DNA of 12,114 nt from Baffinella frigidus (GCA_026770585.1 MU646566.1:424651-436764), one strand, 5' to 3'; numbered from the stretch's first letter, positions 1-6,202 are shown. Numbers and translations are program-made. The notes: generated from the sequence alone by a model not told the origin.

Positions 1-47
1 ATGACACTGGATGAGGAGCGGATTCGGCTGAAGACGGAGGCTTCCAG
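1..47 (+). CDS. Coiled-coil exon E1 (MTLDEERIRLKTEAS-R)
   Basis: This GC-rich exon fragment reads TLDEERIRLKTEAS and ends AG before a GTAGGG donor at 48, so the split codon is phase 2 (AG|G, Arg). Charged residues alternate with leucine and isoleucine as in a coiled coil. Its tail (LKTEAS-R) and the first 45 or so bases of the following intron are copied at 244-310, and a related exon lies at 591-650. The ATG at base 1 is probably an internal methionine or chance: the copy at 591-650 carries coding sequence further upstream, so the exon may extend left of the window. Seen: frame, donor, duplication. Inferred: membership of the downstream gene. Function is unknown. Confidence 0.5.
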
Positions 48-243
48 GTAGGGGCTTTGAGGGGTGTCTGGTGTGCGTTGTTGGCGTCAAGGTGTGGCGC
101 GTGGGGGCGTCGACAATGCACCCCGCCACAGACACCATATCCTGACAATGCACCCCGCCACAGACACCGTATCCTGTGGGTAGTGGGGGTAGGATGGGAA
201 CTCCGACTCCGACTCTGGGAGGGGGACTCCCAACGACATTGAG
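48..243 (+). other. Intron with a 2 x 32-bp direct repeat
   Basis: The GTAGGG donor is followed by intron sequence that recurs after the next exon. Two near-identical 32-bp units at 112-143 and 144-175 (core GACAATGCACCCCGCCACAG) differ at one base. A short CCGACT run lies near 202-215. The acceptor is the AG at 242-243. No gene is seen here. Confidence 0.45.
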
Positions 244-264
244 GCTGAAGACGGAGGCTTCCAG
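244..264 (+). CDS. 21-nt microexon E2 (one heptad, LKTEAS-R)
   Basis: This is a second copy of the end of the preceding exon plus the start of its intron. After the AG at 242-243 it reads G CTG AAG ACG GAG GCT TCC AG and is followed by GTAGGG. It starts and ends in phase 2, so inclusion adds exactly seven residues, one coiled-coil heptad, without shifting frame. The downstream intron repeats that of the first copy with a few substitutions. Whether so short an exon is recognised cannot be judged from sequence; it could equally be a dead duplicate. Symmetric phase and exact heptad length are the arguments for a working exon. Confidence 0.4.
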
Positions 265-590
265 GTAGGGGCTTCGAGGGGAGTCTGGTGTGCGTTGTTG
301 GCGCCGGTGACGCAACCTTGGAGCCGTTTTCAACTGAAGATTGACTTAGGGATATCGTTTCGCTTGCAAAGTGATTTTTGAATGACCTGCAGGTACCCAC
401 GCGAGATTGCAAGAAGGCCCTGTTGAGAACCGAGATAGTTTTTATATGCAGAATTTGTGTGGTAACTTTCATTGCCCGTGGAGCCACGTAAATAGGCCCC
501 TCTAGCATTCTCGAGTGGGATCCTTCTGAAGTACTCTCGGAAGTTTTCATAGGCCCATAACCTTACAGCCTGTGTGCCCTTAGAGCCTAG
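265..590 (+). other. Intron containing a repeated spacer sequence
   Basis: The intron follows the 21-nt exon. Bases 290-383 (GTGTGCGTTGTTGGCG, then a TTGGAGCC motif, then ATTGACTTAGGG and TTTTTGAATGACC) match 839-945 at many positions, and a third shorter match lies at about 10489-10535. This is a dispersed or co-duplicated intron repeat. The acceptor is taken as CCTAG at 586-590. Nothing coding was recognised. Confidence 0.4.
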
Positions 591-650
591 ACACCTGCAA
601 GCGTTACTGCTGGATGAGGAACCCAATCGGTTGAAGACGGAGGATTCCAG
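591..650 (+). CDS. Coiled-coil exon E3 (HLQALLLDEEPNRLKTEDS)
   Basis: The exon is 60 nt, phase 2 to phase 2, between an AG at 589-590 and a GTATGC donor at 651. It encodes HLQALLLDEEPNRLKTEDS with a split Arg codon at each end. The last twelve or so residues are a diverged copy of the first exon (LDEERIRLKTEAS), with Pro and Asn substitutions that weaken the helix. A nearer acceptor (GCAAG at 598-602) would be out of phase, so the start at 591 was chosen. It shares the alternating Leu and Glu/Arg character of its neighbours. Function is unknown; assignment to the same transcript is inferred from phase and similarity. Confidence 0.45.
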
Positions 651-657
651 GTATGCA

Positions 658-784
658 TCTCGGAAGACAGCTGAATCAGTTCCTTTTCAGTAGGAGGTTG
701 AATAGGAGAAATTAGTTAGGGCATAGTAAATTCAATTAGGCCTCCTAATTAAATGAAAATGCTAATTAGGGAATTGATTCAGTT
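658..784 (+). mobile_element. Inverted-repeat element G, copy 1
   Basis: A block of roughly 115 bp matches 2407-2523 in the same orientation with only scattered differences (core GGAGGTTGAATAGGAGAA, then TTAGTTAGGGCATAG, then TTAATTAGGCCTCC). The ends are inverted: CTGAATCAGTTCC near 670 against GGAATTGATTCAG near 770-782. It lies immediately after the exon 3 donor. No coding capacity. A small MITE-like element is the simplest reading; a segmental intron duplication is the alternative. Confidence 0.5.
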
Positions 785-808
785 ATCGAGGCCTCCGTCC
801 TTCCAGGT
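785..808 (+). pseudogene. Degenerate copy of the LKTEAS exon end
   Basis: GAGGCCTCCGTCCTTCCAG followed by GTAGGCC is a decayed copy of the exon end at 30-47 and 244-264. The intron downstream (811-945) still matches the intron after the second copy (ATCCGGTGTGCGTTCTTGG, ATTGACTTTTGAATAACC). The similarity places the whole block in the same duplication series. The exon part no longer keeps the coiled-coil reading. Confidence 0.35.
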
Positions 809-1025
809 AGGCCACGCAAGGCCCTTCGAGGGTTATCCGGTGTGCGTTCTTGGAGCCGTTGACTCAACCTTGGAGCCATTTTCAATGGAAAATTGACTTT
901 GAAACATCGTTTCCTTTGCCGATTGACTTTTGAATAACCCCCTAAGAGCCCTCCGTGGTTCGCAGCTCGGACACGTCCCATCTGTTGCAAACATATATTG
1001 TACGATACATCTATTCTACATCTGA

Positions 1026-1188
1026 GCCACACAGCGGACTTCGAAGGAATTTGGAATAACCCTTAAACGATAGGACCTAGGACCCTACGGTAGGCAATTC
1101 GTAGGGTCGTAGGGGGGTTCCTGCGGATAAGGTAACGGAAAGGTGGTCCGATTTGGGCCGAAAATCCCTTCGTAGCCCGCTGTGTGGC
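1026..1188. mobile_element. Terminal-inverted-repeat element A (163 bp)
   Basis: It begins GCCACACAGCGGACTTCGAA and ends with the near reverse complement, closing CCGCTGTGTGGC, giving inverted ends of about 22 bp. The interior holds CCTAGGACCCTACGGTAGGC and a run of six G followed by TTCCTGCGG. The whole unit is present in opposite orientation at 1789-1950 and in truncated form at 7237-7353. No open frame or transposase is present, so it is non-autonomous. No clear target-site duplication was seen. Confidence 0.7.
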
Positions 1189-1489
1189 AACGTCTATTGT
1201 ACTTCTGAATACATCGTTCCCTGGAACGAAACGTCCCCTACGTGCGTTGTGAACCCGCACTCGGAGGCGAAAAGGGTTACGTTTCGCGAAGACACTATTC
1301 ATGTCTTCGTGAAACGTTGTTTTTTTGAATAAAAAGTGGCGAAATTTCGCGAAATTGACCGAACTTGTCGAAAAAGAGCCCAATTTTGAATCAGATTTGA
1401 GGTCACATCCGAAATGAAGACACGAATTTAAAAGGACGTAGCTTTGCATCCGGGTGCGGATACATTGTAAACTCGTACTCTGGTGGCAG
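1189..1489 (+). other. Intronic sequence with an imperfect hairpin
   Basis: Bases about 1276-1315 form a stem (CGTTTCGCGAAGACA against TGTCTTCGTGAAACG, loop CTATTCA). Bases 1219-1262 resemble 1555-1590 (a CCCTGG..CGAAAC..CCCCTA pattern), so this is another dispersed repeat. No gene recognised. Confidence 0.35.
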
Positions 1490-1537
1490 TTTGGTGGAGG
1501 AGTTGATGAGGCTGGAGATGGGGCCGGAAACGCTCCC
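1490..1537 (+). pseudogene. Partial copy of the LVEELTRLEE exon
   Basis: After GGTGGCAG the sequence reads T TTG GTG GAG GAG TTG ATG AGG CTG GAG (LVEELMRLE), then loses register with the intact copy at 1612-1668, and no donor follows. The upstream tails also match (ATTGTAAACTCG..TGGTGGCAG against ATTGTAAACGCC..TGGTGGCAG), so intron end plus exon were duplicated together over about 120 bp. It reads as a broken duplicate of the exon to its right. Confidence 0.5.
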
Positions 1538-1611
1538 TACATCTATTTTATATCCCTTCCCTGGTACAAAACTTCCCCTATAACCATTGTAAACGCCTTC
1601 CGTGGTGGCAG

Positions 1612-1668
1612 TTTGGTCGAGGAGTTGACGAGGCTGGAGGAGGAGGCCGGAGCGCTGGAGGAGGATAG
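1612..1668 (+). CDS. Coiled-coil exon E4 (LVEELTRLEEEAGALEED-R)
   Basis: The exon is 57 nt, 19 residue equivalents, phase 2 to phase 2. The acceptor is GGCAG at 1607-1611 and the donor GTAATA at 1669. It encodes LVEELTRLEEEAGALEED and a split Arg, an acidic leucine-heptad segment. It resembles the middle of the 3372-3489 exon (LEEQVMRLEEREGALARE), so the two are probably ancient duplicates within one protein. Phase matches the exon ending AG| at 650 and the exon starting |G at 3372. Family unknown; a long alpha-helical rod is inferred. Confidence 0.6.
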   Translation, partial: FGRGVDEAGGGGRSAGGG

Positions 1669-1788
1669 GTAATACATCCACCCTACCCTGAGAAATAGCA
1701 TCGTAACATGTACGCTACACATAACCCGCACCCGCCCCAGCGTATATATTTTAGGGTAGGGTTACGGTAATGCCGAAAGCCAGATATA

Positions 1789-1950
1789 GCCACACAGCGG
1801 GCTACGAAGGGATTTTCGGGCGCTGAGAGCCCGAGTTTCCGTTATCTTATCCGTAGGAACCCCCCTATGTTCCTACGGGTTGCCTACTGTAGGGTCCTAG
1901 GTCTTGTCGCTCAGGGATTATTCAACATCCCTTCGAAGTCCGCTGTGTGG
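1789..1950. mobile_element. Terminal-inverted-repeat element A, inverted copy B (162 bp)
   Basis: This is the reverse complement of the 1026-1188 element. It starts GCCACACAGCGGGCTACGAA and ends TTCGAAGTCCGCTGTGTGG. The middle contains CTTATCCGTAGGAACCCCCC, the complement of the first copy's core. Two copies flanking the LVEELTRLEE exons in opposite orientation form a 600-bp-spaced inverted repeat that could pair in RNA across those exons. Confidence 0.7.
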
Positions 1951-2006
1951 GATGGCGACCTGGATGGGGCCTGGTGATGTCTCCTCCCTGCCTAGCCCTG
2001 TCCCCA

Positions 2007-2178
2007 CCAACCAGCCCTTGCAAGTGGCTCAAATAGTGCTCTGGAACTGAAATCCCAAAAGTTGATTCTGAACCGAAAATAGGTCCAAAGTGAACACAGC
2101 CCCTCGTATTCGAGGGGCTGGCAAGGCAAATCGAACATGTTGCAGGGCACTATTTGAGCCACCTCCAAGGGCTAGTGG
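2007..2178. mobile_element. Inverted-repeat element F1
   Basis: The arms are AGCCCTTGCAAGTGGCTC with AAATAGTGCTCTGG on the left and GCACTATTTGAGCCACCTCC with AAGGGCT on the right, about 34 bp. The centre has a perfect 10-bp hairpin, CAGCCCCTCG at 2097-2106 and CGAGGGGCTG at 2111-2120, with a TATT loop. A second member follows at 2201-2340 and a lone right arm lies at 11942-11975. No coding sequence. Confidence 0.65.
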
Positions 2179-2200
2179 ACAGACAGTGCACGGGCCCGCC

Positions 2201-2340
2201 TACTAGCCCTTGGAGGTGGCTCAAACAGTGTTCTGGGGCCTTTTTGTTTTACCTTGGATCGGGGTCGGATCCGACCCCGATCCAAGACGAAAATCGAAGA
2301 CTTTCCAAACACTATTTGACCCACTTGGGATGGCTGGTGG
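2201..2340. mobile_element. Inverted-repeat element F2 with a 34-bp perfect palindrome
   Basis: It has the same arm family as the element just upstream (TAGCCCTTGGAGGTGGCTC on the left, CACTATTTGACCCACTTGGG on the right). At its centre, 2253-2286 is a perfect 34-bp palindrome around GGATCC (half-site CTTGGATCGGGGTCGG). The left arm here and the right arm of the previous element also pair with each other over about 32 bp across a 25-nt loop, so the pair could fold in more than one way. Confidence 0.65.
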
Positions 2341-2406
2341 GGCTCGCCGTCTTGTCATTCCCCTCATGCCGAAAGGACTCAGGGTACTGCCTCAGCCCAA
2401 TTTTAC

Positions 2407-2523
2407 CTCGGAAGATAACTGAATCAGTTCCATTTCAATAGGAGGTTGAATAGGAGAAGTTAGTTAGGGCATAGCAAATTTAATTAGGCCTCCTAATTAA
2501 ATGAAAATGCCAATTAAGGGGTG
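2407..2523 (+). mobile_element. Inverted-repeat element G, copy 2
   Basis: This is a direct copy of 658-776, sharing the preceding CTCGGAAGA, the AGGTTGAATAGGAGAA core and GCCTCCTAATTAAATG. It diverges at its right end, where AATTAAGGGGTGGG replaces the inverted terminus of copy 1. It lies within the long intron between the exons at 1668 and 3372. Confidence 0.5.
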
Positions 2524-2550
2524 GGTTCCTTACTGCTGGTACACACGATT

Positions 2551-2711
2551 TCATCCGGTCAGGTATTTAAGTTAAACGCTCGGCGGAGTTCCCCATGCAA
2601 CGAAAATTACTACACAACCGATAAAAGAGTTGTGTCCGAAAGATCCTGTGTAGTAATTTTCGTACATTCGGGGAACTCCCGAGCATTTAATTTGAATACC
2701 TGACCGGATGA
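2551..2711. mobile_element. Foldback element K (161 bp, ~70-nt arms)
   Basis: Almost the whole element is one inverted repeat: TCATCCGGTCAGGTATTTAA on the left pairs with the segment ending TACCTGACCGGATGA on the right. The arms continue through GAGTTCCCC and ACGAAAATTACTACACA. The flanks carry a GATT on both sides (2547-2550 and 2712-2715), a possible short target duplication. The inner arm motif ACGAAAATTACTACAC is also the terminus of the element at 9235-9594, which links two otherwise different elements. Confidence 0.7.
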
Positions 2712-2772
2712 GATTTACACGCAGTGTGTCAAAGCTCTTTCGGGACGCTATCGGGACAGACAGCCGCTTTAT

Positions 2773-3012
2773 GTATTGCAGAATTCGGGTTGGCTCGGAT
2801 TTTAGGTCTGGTCGGGCAATTCCAAATTCCATATTGTTTTGTGAATTGATTGGCTTAAACGAGGTGTCATGCTACCTTGTGCATGAGATTGATGACAAGA
2901 CATCTTGTCTTTGCATCCCCCACCCATAAGATGACACAAAACGACGCATTTTCGACCGATTTCCGCCCGACCCCACCCTGAAAAAATCCAAGCCAACCCG
3001 AATTCTACAATA
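2773..3012. mobile_element. Inverted-repeat element L (~240 bp)
   Basis: A left arm at about 2773-2822 (AGAATTCGGGTTGGCTCGGA, then TTTTAGG, then GGTCGGGC) pairs with a right arm at about 2960-3012 (GCCCGACCCC, then AATCCAAGCCAACCCG, then AATTCT). The interior has a short palindrome, GACAAGA-C-ATCTTGTC, near 2893-2908. The right end stops just before a partial exon copy at 3019, so the element sits at an intron 3' end. Confidence 0.6.
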
Positions 3013-3018
3013 TGACAG

Positions 3019-3037
3019 GGCGAAAGCCAGGGAGGAG
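3019..3037 (+). pseudogene. Short copy of the AKAKEEEE exon start
   Basis: After TGACAG the sequence reads G GCG AAA GCC AGG GAG GAG and then GTGGAG, matching the first 19 nt of the exon at 3372 (AKAREE against AKAKEE). It has an acceptor, could use the GT at 3038, and is phase 2 to 0 like the full exon, but reading on reaches a stop at 3071. It is best read as a truncated tandem copy; inclusion as a mini-exon is possible but unsupported. Confidence 0.4.
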
Positions 3038-3105
3038 GTGGAGTTAGAATCCATCCGGAAAATGCTCGTATGAGCGGCCGACACGGGGTACAGTAAGTGG
3101 CACAA

Positions 3106-3224
3106 TGCGTCGAGCATGTGCGGCGCTGACGCTGGTTGTTTGGCAATAAATTATCAATCTCTCTGACGAATAGGCCATTCAGGTGGGGGCTAACTAACCA
3201 ACTAACTAACTAACTAACTAATTA

Positions 3225-3275
<51 letters not shown>

Positions 3276-3337
3276 TTATCCCGAAGTGGCGCTGACGCTG
3301 GTCGTCGAGCATGTGCGGCGCTGACGCTGGTTGTTTG
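3106..3337 (+). repeat. Direct repeat pair flanking a (TAAC)n tract
   Basis: A 34-bp sequence (CGTCGAGCATGTGCGGCGCT, then GACGCTGGTTGTTT) occurs at about 3108-3141 and again at 3304-3337. Between them lie a decayed exon start near 3160-3185 and a TAAC tetranucleotide array at 3191-3276, broken once by AATTATAA near 3220. This is a tandem duplication of the intron end that precedes the next exon, with a microsatellite expanded inside one copy. Confidence 0.7.
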
Positions 3338-3371
3338 ACCATCAATTTGACCATCAATCTCTGTACGACAG

Positions 3372-3489
3372 GGCGAAAGCCAAGGAGGAGGAGGAGCGGG
3401 CGGGGCTGCGCGCGGCCGCGCTGGAAGAGCAGGTTATGAGGCTCGAGGAGCGGGAGGGCGCCCTGGCGCGGGAGAGCGCGCGCGTCCAG
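3372..3489 (+). CDS. Coiled-coil exon E5 (AKAKEEEERAGLRAAALEEQ...)
   Basis: The exon has 118 nt, one base plus 39 codons, entering in phase 2 after GACAG (3367-3371) and leaving in phase 0 at CAG|GTGGCC. It encodes AKAKEEEERAGLRAAALEEQ and then VMRLEEREGALARESARVQ, a strong amphipathic helix pattern with leucines spaced 3-4 residues apart and dense Glu/Arg. It is the best-preserved exon of the left half and switches the gene from phase-2 to phase-0 introns. A partial copy lies upstream at 3019, and a 21-nt remnant of GALARES lies downstream at 3890. G+C is far above the flanking introns. The homologue is unknown; a filament, scaffold or basal-body-type coiled coil are possibilities only. Confidence 0.7.
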
Positions 3490-3496
3490 GTGGCCG

Positions 3497-3680
3497 CGCC
3501 ATGTCACAATTGGGGATTTCACACGCAACGTTTCGCGCTAAAAGTGTTTCGTGGTACAAAAACACCTTGTAGCGCCCAACAACGGCTCCAATTCCCAACA
3601 CTTTTGGCGTGTTTTCCGGGGAGAATCAACTTTACCCGTGGATGGTGTAGTAAAATGAAAATCCCACTTGTGACCTGGCG
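3497..3680. mobile_element. Terminal-inverted-repeat element H (184 bp)
   Basis: The left end is CGCCATGTCACAATTGGGGA, then TTTCA. The right end is TGAAAATCCCACTTGTGACC, then TGGCG. These are inverted matches of about 25 bp. It starts seven bases after the exon donor at 3490. The ends (CCACGCCAGGT type) resemble those of the elements at 4462-4664 and 9609-9733, suggesting one superfamily. There is no coding capacity. Confidence 0.6.
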
Positions 3681-3889
3681 TGGAGAGCCCAACCCACCCA
3701 CACGGTGGACTGCGAGCCTTTCATCAAAAGTCAACTTACCTGAAGACAAGTAACTTCAAGGATGTTTTAAATGCAAATTAGTCACGTAACACCCCGGAAT
3801 CCGGGGTCAACGAAACCCTCGTAGCCCACCGAGTGGGTGCCCGCCCACCATCGTACCTACCTATCTGCCTACCTTCCCTCACGCCTCTG

Positions 3890-3910
3890 GGCGCCCTTGC
3901 GCGGGAGAGC
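3890..3910 (+). pseudogene. Remnant of the GALARES exon segment
   Basis: GGCGCCCTTGCGCGGGAGAG plus C encodes GALARES, identical in protein to part of the 3372-3489 exon but with a synonymous change (CTT for CTG). The flanks are unrelated, with neither donor nor acceptor in place, so it is a 21-nt orphan fragment of a further copy. Confidence 0.45.
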
Positions 3911-3925
3911 CCAGACCCTACAGTA

Positions 3926-4053
3926 GGCAACCCGTAGGGACATAGGGGGGTTCCTACGGCAACCCGTAGGGACATAGGGGGGTTCCTACGGCAACCCGTA
4001 GGGACATAGGGGGGTTCCTACGGCAACCCGTAGGGACATAGGGGGGTTCCCAC
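3926..4053. repeat. 4 x 32-bp tandem repeat derived from element A core
   Basis: Four head-to-tail units of 32 bp (GGCAACCCGTAGGGACATAG, then GGGGGTTCCTAC) lie at 3926, 3958, 3990 and 4022. The first three are identical and the last differs by one base. The unit and its left flank (ACCCTACAGTA) match the central part of elements A and B, so a piece of a MITE core was amplified in tandem. There are no spacers, so it is not a CRISPR array. Confidence 0.8.
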
Positions 4054-4083
4054 GCACCTGCCTATCAGCCAGCCTGCCCGCCT

Positions 4084-4257
4084 AGAGCGCATGTGGGAAA
4101 ACTTGTCCGATTCAACGAGAAATGTCTTCAGAAATTCAGAGCTTTTGTACCAGGACGTGTCATGAAATCGGTCTATCTAAACGATTCTGGTACAAATTCT
4201 CTGAATTTCTGAAAGTATTCCTCGTTGAAATCGGACAAGTTTTCCCGCATGCGCTCT
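4084..4257. mobile_element. Foldback element (174 bp, ~80-nt arms)
   Basis: The left arm AGAGCGCATGTGGGAAAACT, then TGTCCGATT, then CAACGAG and CAGAAATTCAGAG, pairs with the right arm ending TCGGACAAGTTTTCCCGCAT, then GCGCTCT. The mismatches are few and spread along the stem, and the loop is only a few tens of bases. It lies in the long intron between the exons at 3489 and 5115. No coding sequence; the element is transcribed only if intronic. Confidence 0.7.
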
Positions 4258-4461
4258 CTCAACCTGGTGCGTCCAGGTCACTGCACTGCTGGCCAGGAGG
4301 TTTTGCTAAAGCCCCCCCCCCCCCTGAAACGGTTCACTTTAGAATCCCGGACGCCACAGTGGCGTCCATTTTACTACACCCCTCTCCCGTTCTTTTTTAA
4401 AGTTGACTGATACAAAATCTTCTGGCTCGCAGTGCACTGCGCGAGCACGCCTCACCCACGT
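4258..4461. other. Intronic stretch with C14 tract and hairpins
   Basis: It contains a 14-base C run near 4311-4324, a small palindrome GACGCCACAGTGGCGTC near 4350-4366, and a hairpin GCTCGCAGTGCACTG/CGCGAGC at about 4425-4446. No gene, splice-bounded exon or repeat copy is recognised. Confidence 0.4.
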
Positions 4462-4664
4462 GCCACGCCAGGTCGTAAACTGGAATTTTAGTTATAAGTC
4501 TTGTTGTTAATTTGATACCACACGGACCTGGAAACGATGATTTTTGGGAGAGGGAGGACGTGCAAAGGACGAACCGTCGCATGTCACCGGGGTCAGTACG
4601 TACCATTTAGTACCACGAAACGAACGGTTGCGTCCCGAAATTCCCGTTTACGACCTGCCGTGGC
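4462..4664. mobile_element. Terminal-inverted-repeat element I (~203 bp)
   Basis: The left end is GCCACGCCAGGTCGTAAACT, then GGAATTT. The right end is AAATTCCCGTTTACGACCTG, then CCGTGGC. These are inverted matches of about 27 bp with a few mismatches. The interior is unique in the window. It shares CCACGCCAGGT-type termini with the element at 3497-3680. Confidence 0.65.
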
Positions 4665-5030
4665 CTACCAGCCTTCCAACCTGACGTCTGCCCGCACGCC
4701 TCGCCCTGCCCTGACGCTCATCAGGGAACATGCTTGATTTCAAAGAAAACGGCCTATCAAACCGGATTCTGCCCCAAGTAAATTTACTTAGGGCCCTAAT
4801 TAATCTTTTTCCAACTCCTATGAACACATAGGGATCCATTTTTAAGAAAATTAAACATGTCCCCGGATTAACGTTGCACTGGCCCGCGGAAGCTCTCTTT
4901 GCTCGGATAGCGAGGGGGATGGATCGGGTATTTATTGGAATCAGTGCCCATATGGCACTAAATCTCCCACAAGTTGGACACGACTCATACAAAATTTGGT
5001 GCGCCACGCCGCGTGGGCGGCCGTCAGACC
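4665..5030. other. Intronic sequence without a recognised gene
   Basis: Several short palindromes are present (AAGTAAATTTACTT near 4776, CCTATGAACACATAGG near 4817, AGTGCCCATATGGCACT near 4943). No exon-like GC island with splice sites is seen. CACGCCTCGCCCTGCCC near 4695 resembles the left flank of the preceding element. Confidence 0.4.
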
Positions 5031-5105
5031 CTAAACACCCCACCCAAAACCCTAAACCTTCGGTAGACCCTAAACACCCCACCCCAAACCCCAAACCTTC
5101 ACCCC
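5031..5105. repeat. Degenerate CCCTAAA-type minisatellite
   Basis: The sequence is built from ACCCTAAACACCCCACCC and ACCCTAAACCTT words, that is, degenerate TTTAGGG telomere-like units on the opposite strand. Related runs recur at 5636-5720 and 6040-6080 in front of or behind copies of the same exon, so the array has been copied with the exon. Confidence 0.55.
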
Positions 5106-5114
5106 TACGTCCAG

Positions 5115-5139
5115 GCGCTGCGCATCAAGACAGAGGCGG
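5115..5139 (+). pseudogene. ALRIKTEAE exon copy 1
   Basis: After CCCTACGTCCAG it reads GCG CTG CGC ATC AAG ACA GAG GCG GAA, phase 0, matching the first nine codons of the exon at 6095. Similarity ends here and the next GT lies at 5166 (CAC|GTGGCC), which would give a 51-nt phase-0 exon with unrelated tail residues. It may be spliced or may be a dead copy; the acceptor environment is the same as for the intact exon. Confidence 0.45.
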
Positions 5140-5222
5140 AACAACATACACCTAGCAGGCGCCACGTGGCCAGTTCTCCACACAAAACGCTACAATCGAC
5201 TTTTACTCTGTTCGCATGGAAA

Positions 5223-5343
5223 GCACCATAAACCATAAACCATACACCATAAACCATACACCATAAACCATACACCATAAACCATAAACCATACACCCCA
5301 CACCATAAACCATGAACCATAAATCATAAATCATAAATCATAA
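5223..5343. repeat. (ACCATAA/ACCATAC)n minisatellite
   Basis: Imperfect 6-13-bp units of CCATAAA and CCATACA repeat for about 120 bp. A long frame on the reverse strand (MVYGLWFMVYG type) is simply this repeat translated and is not treated as a gene. Confidence 0.75.
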
Positions 5344-5407
5344 ACCCACGCACCGGCCTACCTACCAGCCCAGCGCGCAAGCACCGGCGACGTGCCTAAC
5401 AGCCTAC

Positions 5408-5429
5408 CAGACAGACAGACAGACAGACA

Positions 5430-5482
<53 letters not shown>

Positions 5483-5575
5483 ACACTGCTGCCTGTCTGT
5501 CTGTCAGGCTGCCTGCCTGCCTGCCAGCCTGCCTGCCAGCCAGCCAGCCTGCCTGCCAGCCAGCCTGGCTGGCTG
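5408..5575. repeat. Inverted tetranucleotide array (CAGA/CAGG)n - (CTGC/CTGT)n
   Basis: A run of CAGA then CAGG units to about 5484 is followed, after ACACTG, by CTGT, CTGC and CCAG units to about 5575. The second half is the reverse complement of the first in composition, so the single strand can fold into one long tetranucleotide stem. The next exon copy follows at 5597. Confidence 0.75.
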
Positions 5576-5596
5576 GCCGATGCACCCTTGCGGCAG

Positions 5597-5626
5597 GCGC
5601 TGCGCATCAAGACGAAGGCGGAGCGC
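5597..5626 (+). pseudogene. ALRIKTKAER exon copy 2
   Basis: After GCGGCAG it reads GCG CTG CGC ATC AAG ACG AAG GCG GAG CGC, phase 0, with one Glu-to-Lys change relative to the intact exon at 6095. It then runs straight into CACACCTCAAACC repeat sequence with no donor. The upstream words GGCCGATGCACCCTTGCGGCAG recur before the copy at 6026. Confidence 0.5.
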
Positions 5627-5734
5627 CACACCTCAAACCTTAAACGACCCTAACCACCACACCCCAAAACACCACACCCCAGACCTGCAACCGGCCCTAA
5701 ACAGCACCCCCCAAACCTTGAACCCTGCGTCCAG

Positions 5735-5755
5735 GCGCTGCGGATCAAGAGGGAG
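5735..5755 (+). CDS. ALRIKRE mini-exon, copy 3
   Basis: After CTGCGTCCAG it reads GCG CTG CGG ATC AAG AGG GAG and meets GTAGAA, a usable donor in phase 0. If spliced it adds seven residues (ALRIKRE), one heptad, without changing frame. Reading on gives VERACQP and then CCAG repeats. It is either a working heptad exon or a truncated duplicate. Confidence 0.35.
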
Positions 5756-5759
5756 GTAG

Positions 5760-6025
5760 AACGCGCGTGCCAGCCAGCCAGCCAGCCAGGCTGGTGCATT
5801 CCTCAATTTAAAACCTAGGAGCTGTACACGTGTGGCAGTGTGTAGTAATTGTCACATGTCTGGTCACGCGGCCTCCGCTTTAAACGGAGGCCACGTGGCC
5901 AACTCCACACAAAACACCTAACATCGACATTTAAAAAGGGTGCTGGGGTAGCCTCGTGCTGTGTTAGTCATGTTGCCAGCCAGCCAGTGCTGCCTGCCTG
6001 CCTGGCCGATGCACCCTCGCGGCAG
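5760..6025. other. Intron between ALRIKTEAE exon copies
   Basis: Short CCAG and CTGC runs lie at 5769-5791 and 5979-6003, and a GCGGCCTCCGC/GGAGGCCACG hairpin near 5868-5895. A stretch at 5890-5932 (CACGTGGCCAACTCCACACA, then AAACAC) matches 5163-5205, so the intron body was duplicated along with the exons. Confidence 0.45.
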
Positions 6026-6037
6026 GCGCTGCGCATC
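6026..6037 (+). pseudogene. ALRI exon copy 4 (stub)
   Basis: GCGCTGCGCATC after CTCGCGGCAG is the first twelve bases of the same exon, followed at once by CAAACCTTAAACC repeat. The preceding 25 bases match those before the 5597 copy. Confidence 0.4.
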
Positions 6038-6094
6038 CAAACCTTAAACCGGCCCGAAACACCGCACCCCAAACCTGCACACCCCTACGTCCAG

Positions 6095-6196
6095 GCGCTG
6101 CGGGTCAAGACGGAGGCGGAGCGCGCGGCAGTTGCGGCAGAGAGGGAGGACGATCGCGAACGAGAGGACGATGACGTCGCCGCGCTGCGCCGCGAG
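6095..6196 (+). CDS. Coiled-coil exon E7 (ALRVKTEAER...EREDDDVAALRRE)
   Basis: The exon is 102 nt, 34 codons, phase 0 to 0, between CTACGTCCAG and a GAG|GTCGCT donor. It begins ALRVKTEAERAAVAAERE and ends REREDDDVAALRRE, an intensely charged helix with alanine and leucine core positions. Its 5' third exists in four partial copies upstream and its 3' two thirds in three copies downstream. The downstream copies differ mainly at silent sites (CGC/CGG, CGA/AGA, AGG/CGC), evidence that this frame has been under protein-level selection. Role unknown; a structural coiled-coil repeat is inferred. Confidence 0.7.
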
Positions 6197-6202
6197 GTCG
6201 CT

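Noticed and set aside
1-3. ATG at the first base as the gene's start codon
   Set aside because: The related exon at 591-650 carries coding sequence upstream of the equivalent position, and the window edge is arbitrary, so an internal methionine is as likely.
1026-1950. One large transposon bounded by the two element A copies
   Set aside because: Each copy has its own pair of terminal repeats, a further copy exists alone at 7237, and the interval holds only exon copies and intron.
2253-2286. Rho-independent terminator
   Set aside because: The setting is eukaryotic, the stem is a palindrome inside an inverted-repeat element, and no T-run follows.
3926-4053. CRISPR array
   Set aside because: The 32-bp units are head to tail without spacers and derive from a transposon core. 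The 19-bp repeat at 10363 also lacks spacers.
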